NCBI GenBank assembly: GCA_035647615.1
Contig: DASRND010000003.1
Coordinates: 129,135 to 193,134 of the forward strand
DNA: 64,000 bases
Direction: 5' to 3'
Origin: Bacteroidales bacterium
GTDB taxonomy: Bacteria; Bacteroidota; Bacteroidia; Bacteroidales; 4484-276
Made by a program: the position numbers and the translations under genes
Notes under the pieces: generated by a model
What the model was told of the DNA's origin: nothing
What the model saw: only the letters and a program-made list of their open reading frames with translations
Databases searched by the model: none
Shown here: piece by piece, positions 34,609 to 44,136 of the stretch
How positions within the stretch are numbered: position 1 is the first letter of the stretch
Layout: each line of letters opens with the position of its first letter

Positions 34609-37600
34609 ATGAACCTGAAAAACGACAAACGACACCTGCTTTCCATTTACGCCATCCTTTTTCCTATGGTGGTGCTTCTGCTGGTGATTTTGTCGCGGCA
34701 TTTCACAGGCGCTTTTGATGCAAATTATTATGTTGAACAATGTGAGCATACCATTCAACAAAAAGACCAACAACTTTATGAAGGGTTAAAAGAAATTTCG
34801 GACCATTACACTTTCGACAACGATAGTGTTTTTGAAGATTTTTCATCGCTTTCACAACGATACGTAAAACAGGGTTTTTTGTTTCTGGTTTTCCAGAAGG
34901 ACTCATTGGTTTTCTGGAGCAACAACAATATGCCTACAGACCTTACTTTTAAAGGCAGGGTGGTGGATGGTGGAAATGGCTTGTACCGATGCATAACATT
35001 GGAATCAGCCGAAAGAAAACTTGTGGGCCTTTATCTGATAAAACAAAAATATAATTATGTAAATAAATATCTCCAAAACACTTTTCACAGCAGCTTTGGT
35101 TTGCCGCAAACCACACTTTATTCATCTAATCCGGACGATAATTATTCGATAAATGATGCAAACAACAATTTTCTTTTCTCACTTTCTTTTCCGCCACACA
35201 CGCATCTCACCAACGCCCAAGCCAATGTTTTATTCATAATTTATATCGTTGCAGTATTACTGTTGCTTGGTCTTCTTTATGAGGTTTATCGGTTGTTTTA
35301 CATTCGTACGAAAAAGCGCAGGCTTTTCTTCATTGGATTTATTCTGGATACATTGATTGTTCGTGTGTTGCTCTTCTTTTTCAGAAAACCGGAAGCGCTA
35401 TTCCAAAGTCAGATATTTACGCCACATTATTACGCATATTCCGACTGGATACCCTCCATCGGTGATTTGTTTCTGAATGTACTTTTCACGCTGGTCATTG
35501 GATTCTTCTTTTATTACCACGTAAAGTTTTATCGTAAAAGCCTCAAAAAACGTACAGCCCATCAGGTGTTTCTCATCATTACGCTTTTTCTACACATCTT
35601 TATTTTCTTTAAAGGAATAATTTTCCTTTTCGACAGCCTGATCATCGACTCCAATATTTCGTTGGATCTAAATAATATCTTCGCCTTGTCGTGGATGAGC
35701 CTTTTCAGCTTTATAATTATTGCAGCTGCCATCCACGCCTATTTGCTTATCAGCGCCAAACTGGCGTTTTTTGCGTATAAATATAGCCAGCATTTTGGCC
35801 ACTACATGTTGTTGGCTACGCTGGTTTTTGCTGTACTATTGGTACTTAACATGCTTCTCGGAAACACTGAGATTTACCACCTGCTCTTTGTATGGATTTA
35901 TATTCTTTCCTACGGATTCTTTTTCCGTCGTCGCATCTACCAGTTTAACCTGCCCAATATCGTTTTTTACATGCTACTATTCTCGTTGCTTTCCACATTT
36001 GCTGTGCACAAATATAACGACCAACGGGAGCACGAAAATCGGAAACTGCTTGCCGTGCAGCTTGCCAGCGAGCAACGCGACCCAATGACCGAATATCTTT
36101 TTGGGCATGAACGAAAAAATATTATTGCTGATACTCTGCTGCAAAACATGCTTCTCGACTACGAAACATCAGCATTTGATCAGCAGCGTTTTGAAGCTTA
36201 TTTTTTAAAGAAATATTTTGCGGGATATTGGAAAAAATATGAGCGTCAGATCACGTTGTGCGACGACGAGGACATTCTTATGATACAGCCCGAAAATGTA
36301 GCTGTAGATTGCAAAACCTATTTTGATGATAAAACAGAAATGGACGGAACCGCCACCGATACTCCCGGGCTTTCGTTTGTGAGCTATGGACCTGGTGATA
36401 ACGGCTATATCGCCGCTATCTCCTTACAATCCTCTGCCGACAGCCCCGATACAGGCATCATACTTTACATTGAATTATTTCCGAAATATAATGCTCGCGA
36501 CCTTGGATTTCCTGACTTACTCGTTGATGCCGAAATCAGTGCTTCGCCCGACCTGTCGCAATATTCTTATGCAAAATATCAGGATGGTGAGCTATACAAA
36601 CGCGTAGGCAACTATTTCTATAATTTTAAGCTCACCAGTTATAAATCCAACAATGGGCAATTCTACTTTTTTAATAAAAACGATTACAATCATTTATATT
36701 ATCAAATTTCAGAAAACAAAAGCCTGATCATCAGCCGTAAGCAAAAGTCGGCTTCCGATATTCTGGCGCCATTTTCGTATTTTTTCCTACTCTTCGGCGG
36801 GTTCGCCTCACTGGTTTTTTTGATCTTCATTTTCCCCTTTTCTCATCATAAAATAAAAATAGGCTTCCGCACACGCCTGCAATTATCAATGTCGGCGGTA
36901 ATATTGTTTTCGTTTTTGGTCATCGGTGTTTTTACTTTATTTTATATTAATAACCTAAATGATCAGAAAAACAAAGACCTGCTGAGCGAAAAGACGCACT
37001 CTATTTTAGTGGAAATGCAACACAAGTTTTCTGATCTGGATAGTTTCTCTGAAGAATCTACGGAAACGGCCGGAGAACAGTTGAATAAGTTTTCCAATGT
37101 CTTCTTTACGGATATCAATATTTTTGATCCACAGGGGCATTTGCTGGCCTCATCCCGGCCACAGATTTACGAAGAGAAACTCATCAGCCGATTGATGAAT
37201 CCTTTTGCGTTTAAGGCACTCACAGTGGAGGGAAGCTCCTTGTTTATTCACAACGAAAACATCGGGCTTCAGAACTATCTCTCGGCATATATTCCATTTG
37301 TAAATAATCGGGGCAACGTGATTGCCTTTCTTAACCTGCCCTATTTTTCCAAAGAAAACGATCTGAACCGCGAGATATCCGCCTTCCTGGTGGCTTACAT
37401 CAATATCTACGTTATTCTTATCGCAATTTCAGTTTTGATAGCTTTGGTGATTTCCAATTACATTTCGCGTCCGCTAAAGATGATCATGACGCGCATCAGA
37501 CAGGTGAAGCTTGGTGGACAAAATGAAATGATCGACTGGAAGCGACGTGATGAGATAGGGCAGCTGGTAAAAGAATACAACCGAATGATAGCAGAACTGG

Positions 37601-38304
37601 CACAAAGTGCAGAGTTGCTGGCACGTTCGGAACGCGAGTCAGCCTGGCGCGAGATGGCGCGGCAGGTGGCACACGAAATAAAAAATCCGCTCACGCCAAT
37701 GAAACTTAGCGTGCAGTACCTGCAGCACGCCTGGAACAACCATGCGCCTGATTGGGAGACGCGGCTCAACAAGTTTACTGCTACCATGATAGAGCAAATA
37801 GAAACCCTCTCGGCCATTGCTTCGGAGTTTTCGGATTTTGCCAAGATGCCGATAGCAAACAAACAATCCATCGACCTGGTGGAGGTGATACAAAGCGCCA
37901 TCAGTCTTTTTAAAAATTATCAAAACATCGTCTTTGATTTTAATTATGATGGCCTTGAAAAATTCGCAGTTTATGCTGACAAAGAACAACTGCTGCGTGC
38001 CCTTAATAATTTATTGAAAAATTCGGTGCAGGCCATCGGCGAAGAAACTGACGGGCGCATCGAAATCGTGCTGCAACGACAAGGTTTGATGCACAAGCTA
38101 ACGCTGACAGATTCCGGAGGAGGCATAACTCCCGAAGTAGCTGAGAAAATATTCTCGCCCTATTTCACCACCAAGTCAGGTGGGATGGGGTTGGGACTGG
38201 CCATCGTCAAAAATATCATCACCGGCTCGGGTGGCGATATTTCCTATCAACCTGCAATCCCGCACGGCACTACCTTTTTTATACGTTTACCGGCGCTTGA
38301 TTAA
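34609..38304 (+). CDS. orphan NtrY-like sensor histidine kinase, 1231 residues
   Basis: I use ATG 34609 (MNLKNDKRHLLSIYAI); the frame is open from a TTG at 34573. The long N-terminal half has many hydrophobic segments (about 13 to 14 in all) around two extracytoplasmic loops. Then come a HAMP domain (SRPLKMIMTRIRQVKLGG), the dimerisation domain with the phospho-acceptor His1022 (AHEIKNPLTPMKLSVQYL), and the ATPase domain with N-box NNLLKNSVQA, DSGGG and GGMGLGLAIV. This matches NtrY-type kinases. No response regulator gene is next to it, so the partner lies elsewhere. It is convergent with the carboxyltransferase gene, only two bases apart. Confidence 0.88.
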   Translation: MNLKNDKRHLLSIYAILFPMVVLLLVILSRHFTGAFDANYYVEQCEHTIQQKDQQLYEGLKEISDHYTFDNDSVFEDFSSLSQRYVKQGFLFLVFQKDSLVFWSNNNMPTDLTFKGRVVDGGNGLYRCITLESAERKLVGLYLIKQKYNYVNKYLQNTFHSSFGLPQTTLYSSNPDDNYSINDANNNFLFSLSFPPHTHLTNAQANVLFIIYIVAVLLLLGLLYEVYRLFYIRTKKRRLFFIGFILDTLIVRVLLFFFRKPEALFQSQIFTPHYYAYSDWIPSIGDLFLNVLFTLVIGFFFYYHVKFYRKSLKKRTAHQVFLIITLFLHIFIFFKGIIFLFDSLIIDSNISLDLNNIFALSWMSLFSFIIIAAAIHAYLLISAKLAFFAYKYSQHFGHYMLLATLVFAVLLVLNMLLGNTEIYHLLFVWIYILSYGFFFRRRIYQFNLPNIVFYMLLFSLLSTFAVHKYNDQREHENRKLLAVQLASEQRDPMTEYLFGHERKNIIADTLLQNMLLDYETSAFDQQRFEAYFLKKYFAGYWKKYERQITLCDDEDILMIQPENVAVDCKTYFDDKTEMDGTATDTPGLSFVSYGPGDNGYIAAISLQSSADSPDTGIILYIELFPKYNARDLGFPDLLVDAEISASPDLSQYSYAKYQDGELYKRVGNYFYNFKLTSYKSNNGQFYFFNKNDYNHLYYQISENKSLIISRKQKSASDILAPFSYFFLLFGGFASLVFLIFIFPFSHHKIKIGFRTRLQLSMSAVILFSFLVIGVFTLFYINNLNDQKNKDLLSEKTHSILVEMQHKFSDLDSFSEESTETAGEQLNKFSNVFFTDINIFDPQGHLLASSRPQIYEEKLISRLMNPFAFKALTVEGSSLFIHNENIGLQNYLSAYIPFVNNRGNVIAFLNLPYFSKENDLNREISAFLVAYINIYVILIAISVLIALVISNYISRPLKMIMTRIRQVKLGGQNEMIDWKRRDEIGQLVKEYNRMIAELAQSAELLARSERESAWREMARQVAHEIKNPLTPMKLSVQYLQHAWNNHAPDWETRLNKFTATMIEQIETLSAIASEFSDFAKMPIANKQSIDLVEVIQSAISLFKNYQNIVFDFNYDGLEKFAVYADKEQLLRALNNLLKNSVQAIGEETDGRIEIVLQRQGLMHKLTLTDSGGGITPEVAEKIFSPYFTTKSGGMGLGLAIVKNIITGSGGDISYQPAIPHGTTFFIRLPALD

Positions 38305-38306
38305 TT

Positions 38307-39845
38307 TTACAGCGGAATATTCCCGTGTTTTTTGGGAGGATTTTGTTCGCTCTTATTTTGGGTCATTTCGAGCGCCTGAATAATTTTTTTCCGGGTATGG
38401 CGCGGGTAGATGATTTCGTCGATGTAGCCAAGCTCAGCCGCTTTATAAGGGCTGGCAAAGGTTTGTTTGTATTCTTCGACGGCCTTCAGTCGCTGTTCTT
38501 CGTCGAGCTTACCACGATAGATAATATTCACGGCGCCTTCGGCTCCCATCACAGCAATTTCGGCGGTGTGATACGCCAGGTTGACGTCGGCGCCAATATG
38601 CTTGCTCGACATCACATCGTAAGCGCCGCCATAGGCTTTGCGTGTAATGATGGTAATTTTGGGAACGGTAGCTTCTGAATAAGCATACAGCAACTTGGCG
38701 CCATGCTTGATAATGCCACCAAATTCCTGTGTGGTTCCGGGCAAAAATCCGGGGACATCCACGAAAGTGATCAACGGAATATTGAATGCATCACAAAAGC
38801 GCACAAAACGCGCGGCTTTCAGCGAGGAGTTGATGTCGAGCACGCCGGCTAAAAACTGTGGTTGGTTGGCCACAATTCCTACCGATCTTCCGTCGAAGCG
38901 GGCAAATCCTACAATGATATTTTTTGCATAATGCGGCTGCACCTCAAAGAAGTTTTGATTATCCACCACAGCGCTGATGATCTCGTTCATGTCGTAGGGC
39001 TTATTCGGATCGGCAGGCACCACGCTGTCCAACTTTTTATCTTCGCGATTGATGTCATCGGTAGATGGATACCGCGGGGGATCTTCCATATTGTTTCCGG
39101 GCAGATATCCCATCAACTCACGAATCATCTGCAGGGTTTGTTCGTCGTCATCTCCGGTAAAATGTGCTACGCCGCTTTTAGAATTATGCGTCATGGCACC
39201 ACCAAGTTCCTCTTTGGTCACCTCTTCGTGGGTCACAGTTTTAATCACATCAGGACCCGTTACAAACATGTAGCTCGAATCCTTTACCATAAAAATAAAA
39301 TCGGTGATGGCGGGCGAATAAACTGCCCCGCCCGCACAAGGTCCCATGATAGCCGAAATTTGGGGTATAACACCCGAAGCTTTGGTGTTGAGCAGAAAGA
39401 TATCAGCATAACCCGCAAGGCTTTCCACGCCCTCCTGAATGCGCGCGCCGCCCGAATCGTTGAGACCAATAACCGGTGCGCCCATCTTCATGGCCAGTTT
39501 CATTATTTTTACAATCTTATCGGCGTTGGCACGCGAAAGTGTCCCGCCAAAAACCGTAAAATCCTGTGCAAAAACGTACACCAGCCGGCCATCAATTTTT
39601 CCATAGCCACTCACCACACCGTCGCCCGGGATGAGATTTTCCTGCATATTAAAATCGGTAGCACGATGGGTCATAAATTTGTCCATCTCCACAAACGAAC
39701 CGAGATCGAGCAGATCCTTGATACGTTCGCGTGCAATCTTACGTCCTGCGGCATGTTGCCGTGCAATTCGTTCGCTTCCGCCACCCTGCTCAGCCAGCAA
39801 ATTCTTCTCTTCAAACTGCTTAATCTTATCTTCTAACGAGCCCAT
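38307..39845 (-). CDS. acyl-CoA carboxylase carboxyltransferase (beta) subunit
   Basis: About 512 residues from ATG 39845 ([15 protein letters not shown]). The carboxyltransferase family features are plain: [46 protein letters not shown] and the closing YPRHTRKKI. With the biotin carrier (39872) and biotin carboxylase (40400) it forms one operon, most likely propionyl-CoA carboxylase, or a methylmalonyl-CoA decarboxylase-type carboxyltransferase. The order carboxylase, carrier, transferase with gaps of 21 and 26 bases argues for a complete three-part enzyme. The methylmalonyl-CoA mutase fragment at the left edge fits the same pathway. Confidence 0.92.
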   Translation of the reverse strand: MGSLEDKIKQFEEKNLLAEQGGGSERIARQHAAGRKIARERIKDLLDLGSFVEMDKFMTHRATDFNMQENLIPGDGVVSGYGKIDGRLVYVFAQDFTVFGGTLSRANADKIVKIMKLAMKMGAPVIGLNDSGGARIQEGVESLAGYADIFLLNTKASGVIPQISAIMGPCAGGAVYSPAITDFIFMVKDSSYMFVTGPDVIKTVTHEEVTKEELGGAMTHNSKSGVAHFTGDDDEQTLQMIRELMGYLPGNNMEDPPRYPSTDDINREDKKLDSVVPADPNKPYDMNEIISAVVDNQNFFEVQPHYAKNIIVGFARFDGRSVGIVANQPQFLAGVLDINSSLKAARFVRFCDAFNIPLITFVDVPGFLPGTTQEFGGIIKHGAKLLYAYSEATVPKITIITRKAYGGAYDVMSSKHIGADVNLAYHTAEIAVMGAEGAVNIIYRGKLDEEQRLKAVEEYKQTFASPYKAAELGYIDEIIYPRHTRKKIIQALEMTQNKSEQNPPKKHGNIPL

Positions 39846-39871
39846 GATTTCCAATTTTTTGGTTTTAAAAT

Positions 39872-40378
39872 CTATTCAACAACTATCAATACCTGGTTGC
39901 TCTCCACAATGTCGCCTTCTTTTACATTTATCCGGCTCACCACACGGTCTTTTTGAACTTTGTATTCGCTCTCCATTTTCATAGCTGAAACGATCACCAC
40001 CGTGTCACCGGCTTTGACGTGGTCGCCCACCTTAACGGGAATTTTCACAATCTTTCCAGGCATCGGACTCGAAATATTGCGAATATCGTCAAGCTCTTCT
40101 TTGCTTCGGTTTCGTTTGTATTTGGTTTCGGCATCGATAATTTCAACATCATACGAATGATATAGGGTGTTGACATTAAAATGGCGATGGTCATTTTTTT
40201 CGATGAGTTCGACGTTGTAGGAAGTGTTATCGTGCAAAACGCTGTACACGCCTTGTTCCACCATAAGAGCATCGAGATGATACATCTTGTCGTCCACCTC
40301 AATTTCGTATAGATGGCCTTGTTTTTTGTGCATCATCACACGTGCAGTACGCCCGTTGAGTTTTATTTCGAGTGACAT
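39872..40378 (-). CDS. biotin carboxyl carrier protein of the acyl-CoA carboxylase
   Basis: The 168-residue protein ends in a biotinyl domain with the attachment site [11 protein letters not shown] (Lys near 134), preceded by [17 protein letters not shown]. The first 90 residues are a beta-rich domain of the kind found before the carrier in Bacteroidota propionyl-CoA carboxylases ([14 protein letters not shown]). Residues 85-110 ([12 protein letters not shown]) form a charged linker. Holocarboxylase synthetase would biotinylate it. It lies between the biotin carboxylase and the carboxyltransferase genes. Confidence 0.93.
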   Translation of the reverse strand: MSLEIKLNGRTARVMMHKKQGHLYEIEVDDKMYHLDALMVEQGVYSVLHDNTSYNVELIEKNDHRHFNVNTLYHSYDVEIIDAETKYKRNRSKEELDDIRNISSPMPGKIVKIPVKVGDHVKAGDTVVIVSAMKMESEYKVQKDRVVSRINVKEGDIVESNQVLIVVE

Positions 40379-40399
40379 AGTATTACAGGTTTTGATGGA

Positions 40400-41917
40400 T
40401 TAAAAGGTTGTTTTTGCTTTGCGCTTGCCAAATTCTTTCCAGGGATTCAGCGCATGATTCGATCCATTTTTTAGCGGAGTAACAGCCTCAAGTTTATTAT
40501 TATAATGAATGTAGGCCGCTATCAGCGCAATGTCTTCACAAACGTCTCCACAAGGTTTGTTCTCCATAAGGATTTCCATATTGTTTTCGATGAAATGGGT
40601 ATTGTAATTTCCGCTGCGAAAGTCCTCGGTGTCCATGATGCGCGCAAGGAAAGGAATGGATGTTTTTACGCCGGTAATTTTGTAGGCGTACAAAGCTCGT
40701 TTCATACGTTCGATGGCTTCTTCTCGGGTAGACGACCACACGATCAGCTTTGAAATCAACGGGTCGTAATGAATGGGGATTTCATAACCTTCGTACACGT
40801 ATCCATCGTGCCTTACGCCCAAACCCAATGGCTCGGTGATGTGCTTGATGATTCCCGGCGATGGCATAAAATTCTTTGATGGATCTTCAGCATAAATACG
40901 ACATTCAATAGCATGGCCATCCTGACGCAGATCTTCCTGCCGGAGTTGCAACACTTCACCCTGCGCAATTTTTATCTGCTCCTTTACCAAATCAACACCC
41001 ACCACACGCTCCGTAATGGGATGCTCCACCTGTAGACGCGTATTCATCTCCAAAAAATAATAGTTATGATTGTCGTCGACGATAAACTCGATGGTGCCGG
41101 CGCCGTGATAATTAGCAGCACGTGCCGCTGCCACAGCATGTTGTCCCATTTCGTTGCGCAGCTTTTCGGTCATCATTGGTGAAGGCGTTTCCTCGACCAC
41201 CTTTTGATGCCGGCGCTGCACCGAGCATTCTCTTTCGAAAAGATGAATGACGTTTCCATGTTTGTCAGCCAGTATCTGAAACTCGATGTGGTGCGGCGAT
41301 TCGATATATTTTTCGATGTAGACAGCATCATTGCCAAAAGCGGTTTTGGCCTCGGAGCGGGCTCCACGAATGGCAGCAGCAATATTTTTTTCATCTTTTA
41401 CCAACCTCATCCCTTTGCCACCGCCACCTGCAGAAGCTTTTATCATCACTGGAAGACCTATTTTATGAATCACTTCGATGGCCTCCTGCTCGTCAGTTAT
41501 CGGTTCGGTAGTTCCGGGCACCACCGGCACACCGGCTTCCATCATTCGCTTGCGAGCCGTTATTTTATCGCCCATGCTTGAAATAGAGCTTGCATCAGGG
41601 CCGATAAAAATTATTCCTTCGGCGGCACAGCGATCAGCAAAACCGGCATTTTCCGAAAGGAAACCATAACCCGGATGAATGGCATCTGAGCCAGAGCGCT
41701 TGGCTACATCTATTATTTTGTCGATATTGAGGTAACTTTCACTCGAAGGGGAAGCACCAATATGATAAGCTTTGTCGGCATAGCGCACATGCATCGAGGT
41801 GCGGTCGGCATCCGAAAAAACTGCTACCGATTGTATTCCCATCTCCCTGCACGAGCGCATCACACGAATGGCTATCTCGCCACGATTGGCAACCAATACT
41901 TTTTTTATCATAGACAT
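40400..41917 (-). CDS. accC: acetyl/propionyl-CoA carboxylase biotin carboxylase subunit
   Basis: A 505-residue ATP-grasp enzyme. Features: KKVLVANRGEIAIRVMR (N-terminal), HPGYGFLSENAGF, ASAGGGGKGMRLV (ATP loop), and EMNTRLQVEHPITE (catalytic). It carboxylates the biotin of the carrier protein with bicarbonate and ATP. The C terminus is longer than E. coli AccC by about 55 residues and ends in a Lys-rich tail. It leads the operon; its ATG 41917 (or 41911) is followed by about 160 bases to nadA in the same direction. I name it accC by resemblance; the acyl group is probably propionyl. Confidence 0.9.
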   Translation of the reverse strand: MSMIKKVLVANRGEIAIRVMRSCREMGIQSVAVFSDADRTSMHVRYADKAYHIGASPSSESYLNIDKIIDVAKRSGSDAIHPGYGFLSENAGFADRCAAEGIIFIGPDASSISSMGDKITARKRMMEAGVPVVPGTTEPITDEQEAIEVIHKIGLPVMIKASAGGGGKGMRLVKDEKNIAAAIRGARSEAKTAFGNDAVYIEKYIESPHHIEFQILADKHGNVIHLFERECSVQRRHQKVVEETPSPMMTEKLRNEMGQHAVAAARAANYHGAGTIEFIVDDNHNYYFLEMNTRLQVEHPITERVVGVDLVKEQIKIAQGEVLQLRQEDLRQDGHAIECRIYAEDPSKNFMPSPGIIKHITEPLGLGVRHDGYVYEGYEIPIHYDPLISKLIVWSSTREEAIERMKRALYAYKITGVKTSIPFLARIMDTEDFRSGNYNTHFIENNMEILMENKPCGDVCEDIALIAAYIHYNNKLEAVTPLKNGSNHALNPWKEFGKRKAKTTF

Positions 41918-42079
41918 TTTTATTTTGATATCGTGCTAATTGATTGTCTGCAAAACTAAAGGTTTCCTCTTGTGATAATAATGATTACCAAACTGTTAGG
42001 AATGATAAAGATTTACCTGATGTTGAACATAAACAACAAAACAACAAAAGGGGCTTGTTAATAATGATTAAAGCGCCGA

Positions 42080-43054
42080 TCAGATCAATCCGGCCTTGCG
42101 ACTTATCTCAAGCATCCGGTCGATGGGTTTGCGTGCTTTTTGGATTACTTCATCACTGAGAATGATCTTGGGCGTTTCGTCGCGCAGACAGGCAAGAACT
42201 TTCGGAAGTGTATTCAATTTCATGTAGGGGCAATCATTGCATGAACAGGTGCTGTCGGCAGGTACGATAAGAAATTCCTTATCCGGCGTTTGCTTTTTCA
42301 TCTGATACAAAATTCCGGTTTCGGTAGCAACGATGTATTTTTTTGAGGAATCTTTTTTAGTAAAGTTGAGAAGTGCAGTAGTAGAACCAGTAAAATCAGC
42401 CAACGCCAGCACCGCCGCCTGGCACTCGGGATGCGCTATTAGTTTGGCGTCGGGATTATCAGCTTTGATTTTTATCACAGCTTCGGCAGTAAGTAGATCA
42501 TGCACCTGGCAGGTGCCATCCCACAAAACCATATTGCGACCCGTTAAGTGATTGATGTAAGCTCCAAGATTTTTGTCAGGCGCAAAAATTATCTTCTGAT
42601 CGGGCGGAAAACTCTCCACAATTTTTACTGCATTACCCGAAGTACAAATTACATCCGACATCATTTTTATGGCTGCCGAACAGTTGATGTAGCTAACCAC
42701 AACATGATCGGGATATTTTTCCTTAAATCGAGCAAAATCCTTTGGTGGACAAGAGTCGGCCAATGAACATCCGGCATCCAAATCGGGCAACACTACTTTT
42801 GTTTTGGGATTTAATATTTTTGCAGTTTCAGCCATAAAATGAACACCTGCAAAAACGATCATGTCGGCCTTCGTCTGGCTGGCTTGCTGGGCAAGTCCCA
42901 GGCTGTCGCCAATGTAATCGGCTATATCCTGTATCTCCGGTATCTGGTAGTAATGCGCTAATAAAACTGCGTTCTTTTCTTTTTTCATAGCTACGATCTG
43001 TTTGGCAATATTCGCATTTTTATTTTCAACGGATTCTTTCTTGCTGCTTTGCAT
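42080..43054 (-). CDS. nadA: quinolinate synthase
   Basis: A 324-residue protein that condenses iminoaspartate with dihydroxyacetone phosphate in NAD synthesis. The 4Fe-4S ligands appear at the expected places: GCSLADSC, VICTSGNAV and CNDCPYM. The family motifs AHYYQIPEIQDIADYIGDS and FAPDKNLGAYI are present. The partners nadB and nadC are not in this window. It lies opposite rpiB across a 620-bp AT-rich gap. Confidence 0.95.
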   Translation of the reverse strand: MQSSKKESVENKNANIAKQIVAMKKEKNAVLLAHYYQIPEIQDIADYIGDSLGLAQQASQTKADMIVFAGVHFMAETAKILNPKTKVVLPDLDAGCSLADSCPPKDFARFKEKYPDHVVVSYINCSAAIKMMSDVICTSGNAVKIVESFPPDQKIIFAPDKNLGAYINHLTGRNMVLWDGTCQVHDLLTAEAVIKIKADNPDAKLIAHPECQAAVLALADFTGSTTALLNFTKKDSSKKYIVATETGILYQMKKQTPDKEFLIVPADSTCSCNDCPYMKLNTLPKVLACLRDETPKIILSDEVIQKARKPIDRMLEISRKAGLI

Positions 43055-43677
43055 AATAATAATAATATTAATTTATTTAAAGATAAAGCTTAATGTATTT
43101 ATCCTGTTCACAACGTGCATAAAAAGTACTTCTGATATTAGGTTAATCAGTAATTAACATCTTGTCAACAATTGTTTAACACTGTAGTTTTCACTAATCA
43201 GTTGATTGTGTTGTAACAGTTTTTTCCTCTCAACATTTTGATAAAGATTTTTTGATTTATTAACTAACAAGTTTTTCCAAAAGTTATACTCCGACCTGTT
43301 CAAATCAATCTTAACAATTATTAATAATTAGGGTTGGTTTTCTAAAAAACACTGTAGCTATGTCCTAATTGTTGATAACTGCAAAAGTTGTTATTCGTTG
43401 GTCACAATTGATCAACATAGTTGGCGATGGTTTGTTGACAAATTACAAGCTATTGATAATGATGCCGCTGTTGTAAATCAGAAATTTTATTTAATCATCG
43501 ATATTAATTATTGGCACCAGCAAGTTACAAACTGAAGAATCATTTTTGAAAATTCATTTTGAATACTTTACCATCCGGCAAAAAACATTTATGTTTGGCA
43601 GCCGTATGCTGAAAGTTTGATAATCTTTTGATAGCTTGAAGCACTCGAAAAACAACAACTTATTAACAAATTGATAA
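43055..43677. other. 623-bp AT-rich divergent region, candidate replication or regulatory region
   Basis: The gap between nadA (minus) and rpiB (plus) is long and AT-rich, without credible ORFs. It contains several short DnaA-box-like words: TTGTCAACA at 43162-43170, its exact reverse complement at 43433-43441, and TGTTGATAA at 43370-43378 (one mismatch from the complement of TTATCCACA). The word ACACTGTAG occurs twice (about 43178 and 43350). It could be an origin region, but no dnaA or dnaN gene is near and the words may be chance in AT-rich DNA. Confidence 0.35.
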
Positions 43678-44127
43678 ATGACACAGGTACAAGGAGTTAT
43701 TCCAATTGGTAGCGATCATGCCGGTTTCCGGCTCAAAACCCATATTATCACTCAACTTTCAGAAAAAGGTTTCCGGTTTCACGATTACGGAACTACTTCC
43801 GAAGAGAGTGTTGATTATCCCGACTTTGTGCATCCGGTAGCTGCCTCTGTCAATGATGGCGATGCCTGCCGGGGAATTGTTGTTTGCGGAAGCGGACAGG
43901 GTGCCAACATGACTGCCAATAAATATCCGCATGTTAGGTCGGCGTTGTGTTGGGACATTGAGCAAACTGAGTTGGCCAGGCGACACAACGATGCCAACAT
44001 TCTGGCGCTCCCGGGTCGCTTTATCGATTTCGATCTGGCAGTGCGTATGGCGCTGGTTTTTCTCGAAACAGCTTTCGAAGGAGGACGACATCTGCAGCGC
44101 ATCAACAAAATGAATCCTGACCTTTAA
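43678..44127 (+). CDS. rpiB: ribose 5-phosphate isomerase B
   Basis: A 149-residue protein that interconverts ribulose 5-phosphate and ribose 5-phosphate in the pentose phosphate pathway. Family features: IGSDHAGF near the N terminus, YGTTSEESVDYPDF, and VCGSGQGANMTANKY with the catalytic Cys in VCGSG. RpiA and RpiB are unrelated; this is the RpiB/LacAB fold. lutB starts nine bases downstream, so the two are cotranscribed. Confidence 0.94.
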   Translation: MTQVQGVIPIGSDHAGFRLKTHIITQLSEKGFRFHDYGTTSEESVDYPDFVHPVAASVNDGDACRGIVVCGSGQGANMTANKYPHVRSALCWDIEQTELARRHNDANILALPGRFIDFDLAVRMALVFLETAFEGGRHLQRINKMNPDL

Positions 44128-44136
44128 AACGCATGG

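Noticed and set aside
38862-39836. 324-codon frame opposite the carboxyltransferase gene
   Set aside because: The sense gene is a clear family member; the antisense frame is its shadow, rich in His and Ile without domain signals.
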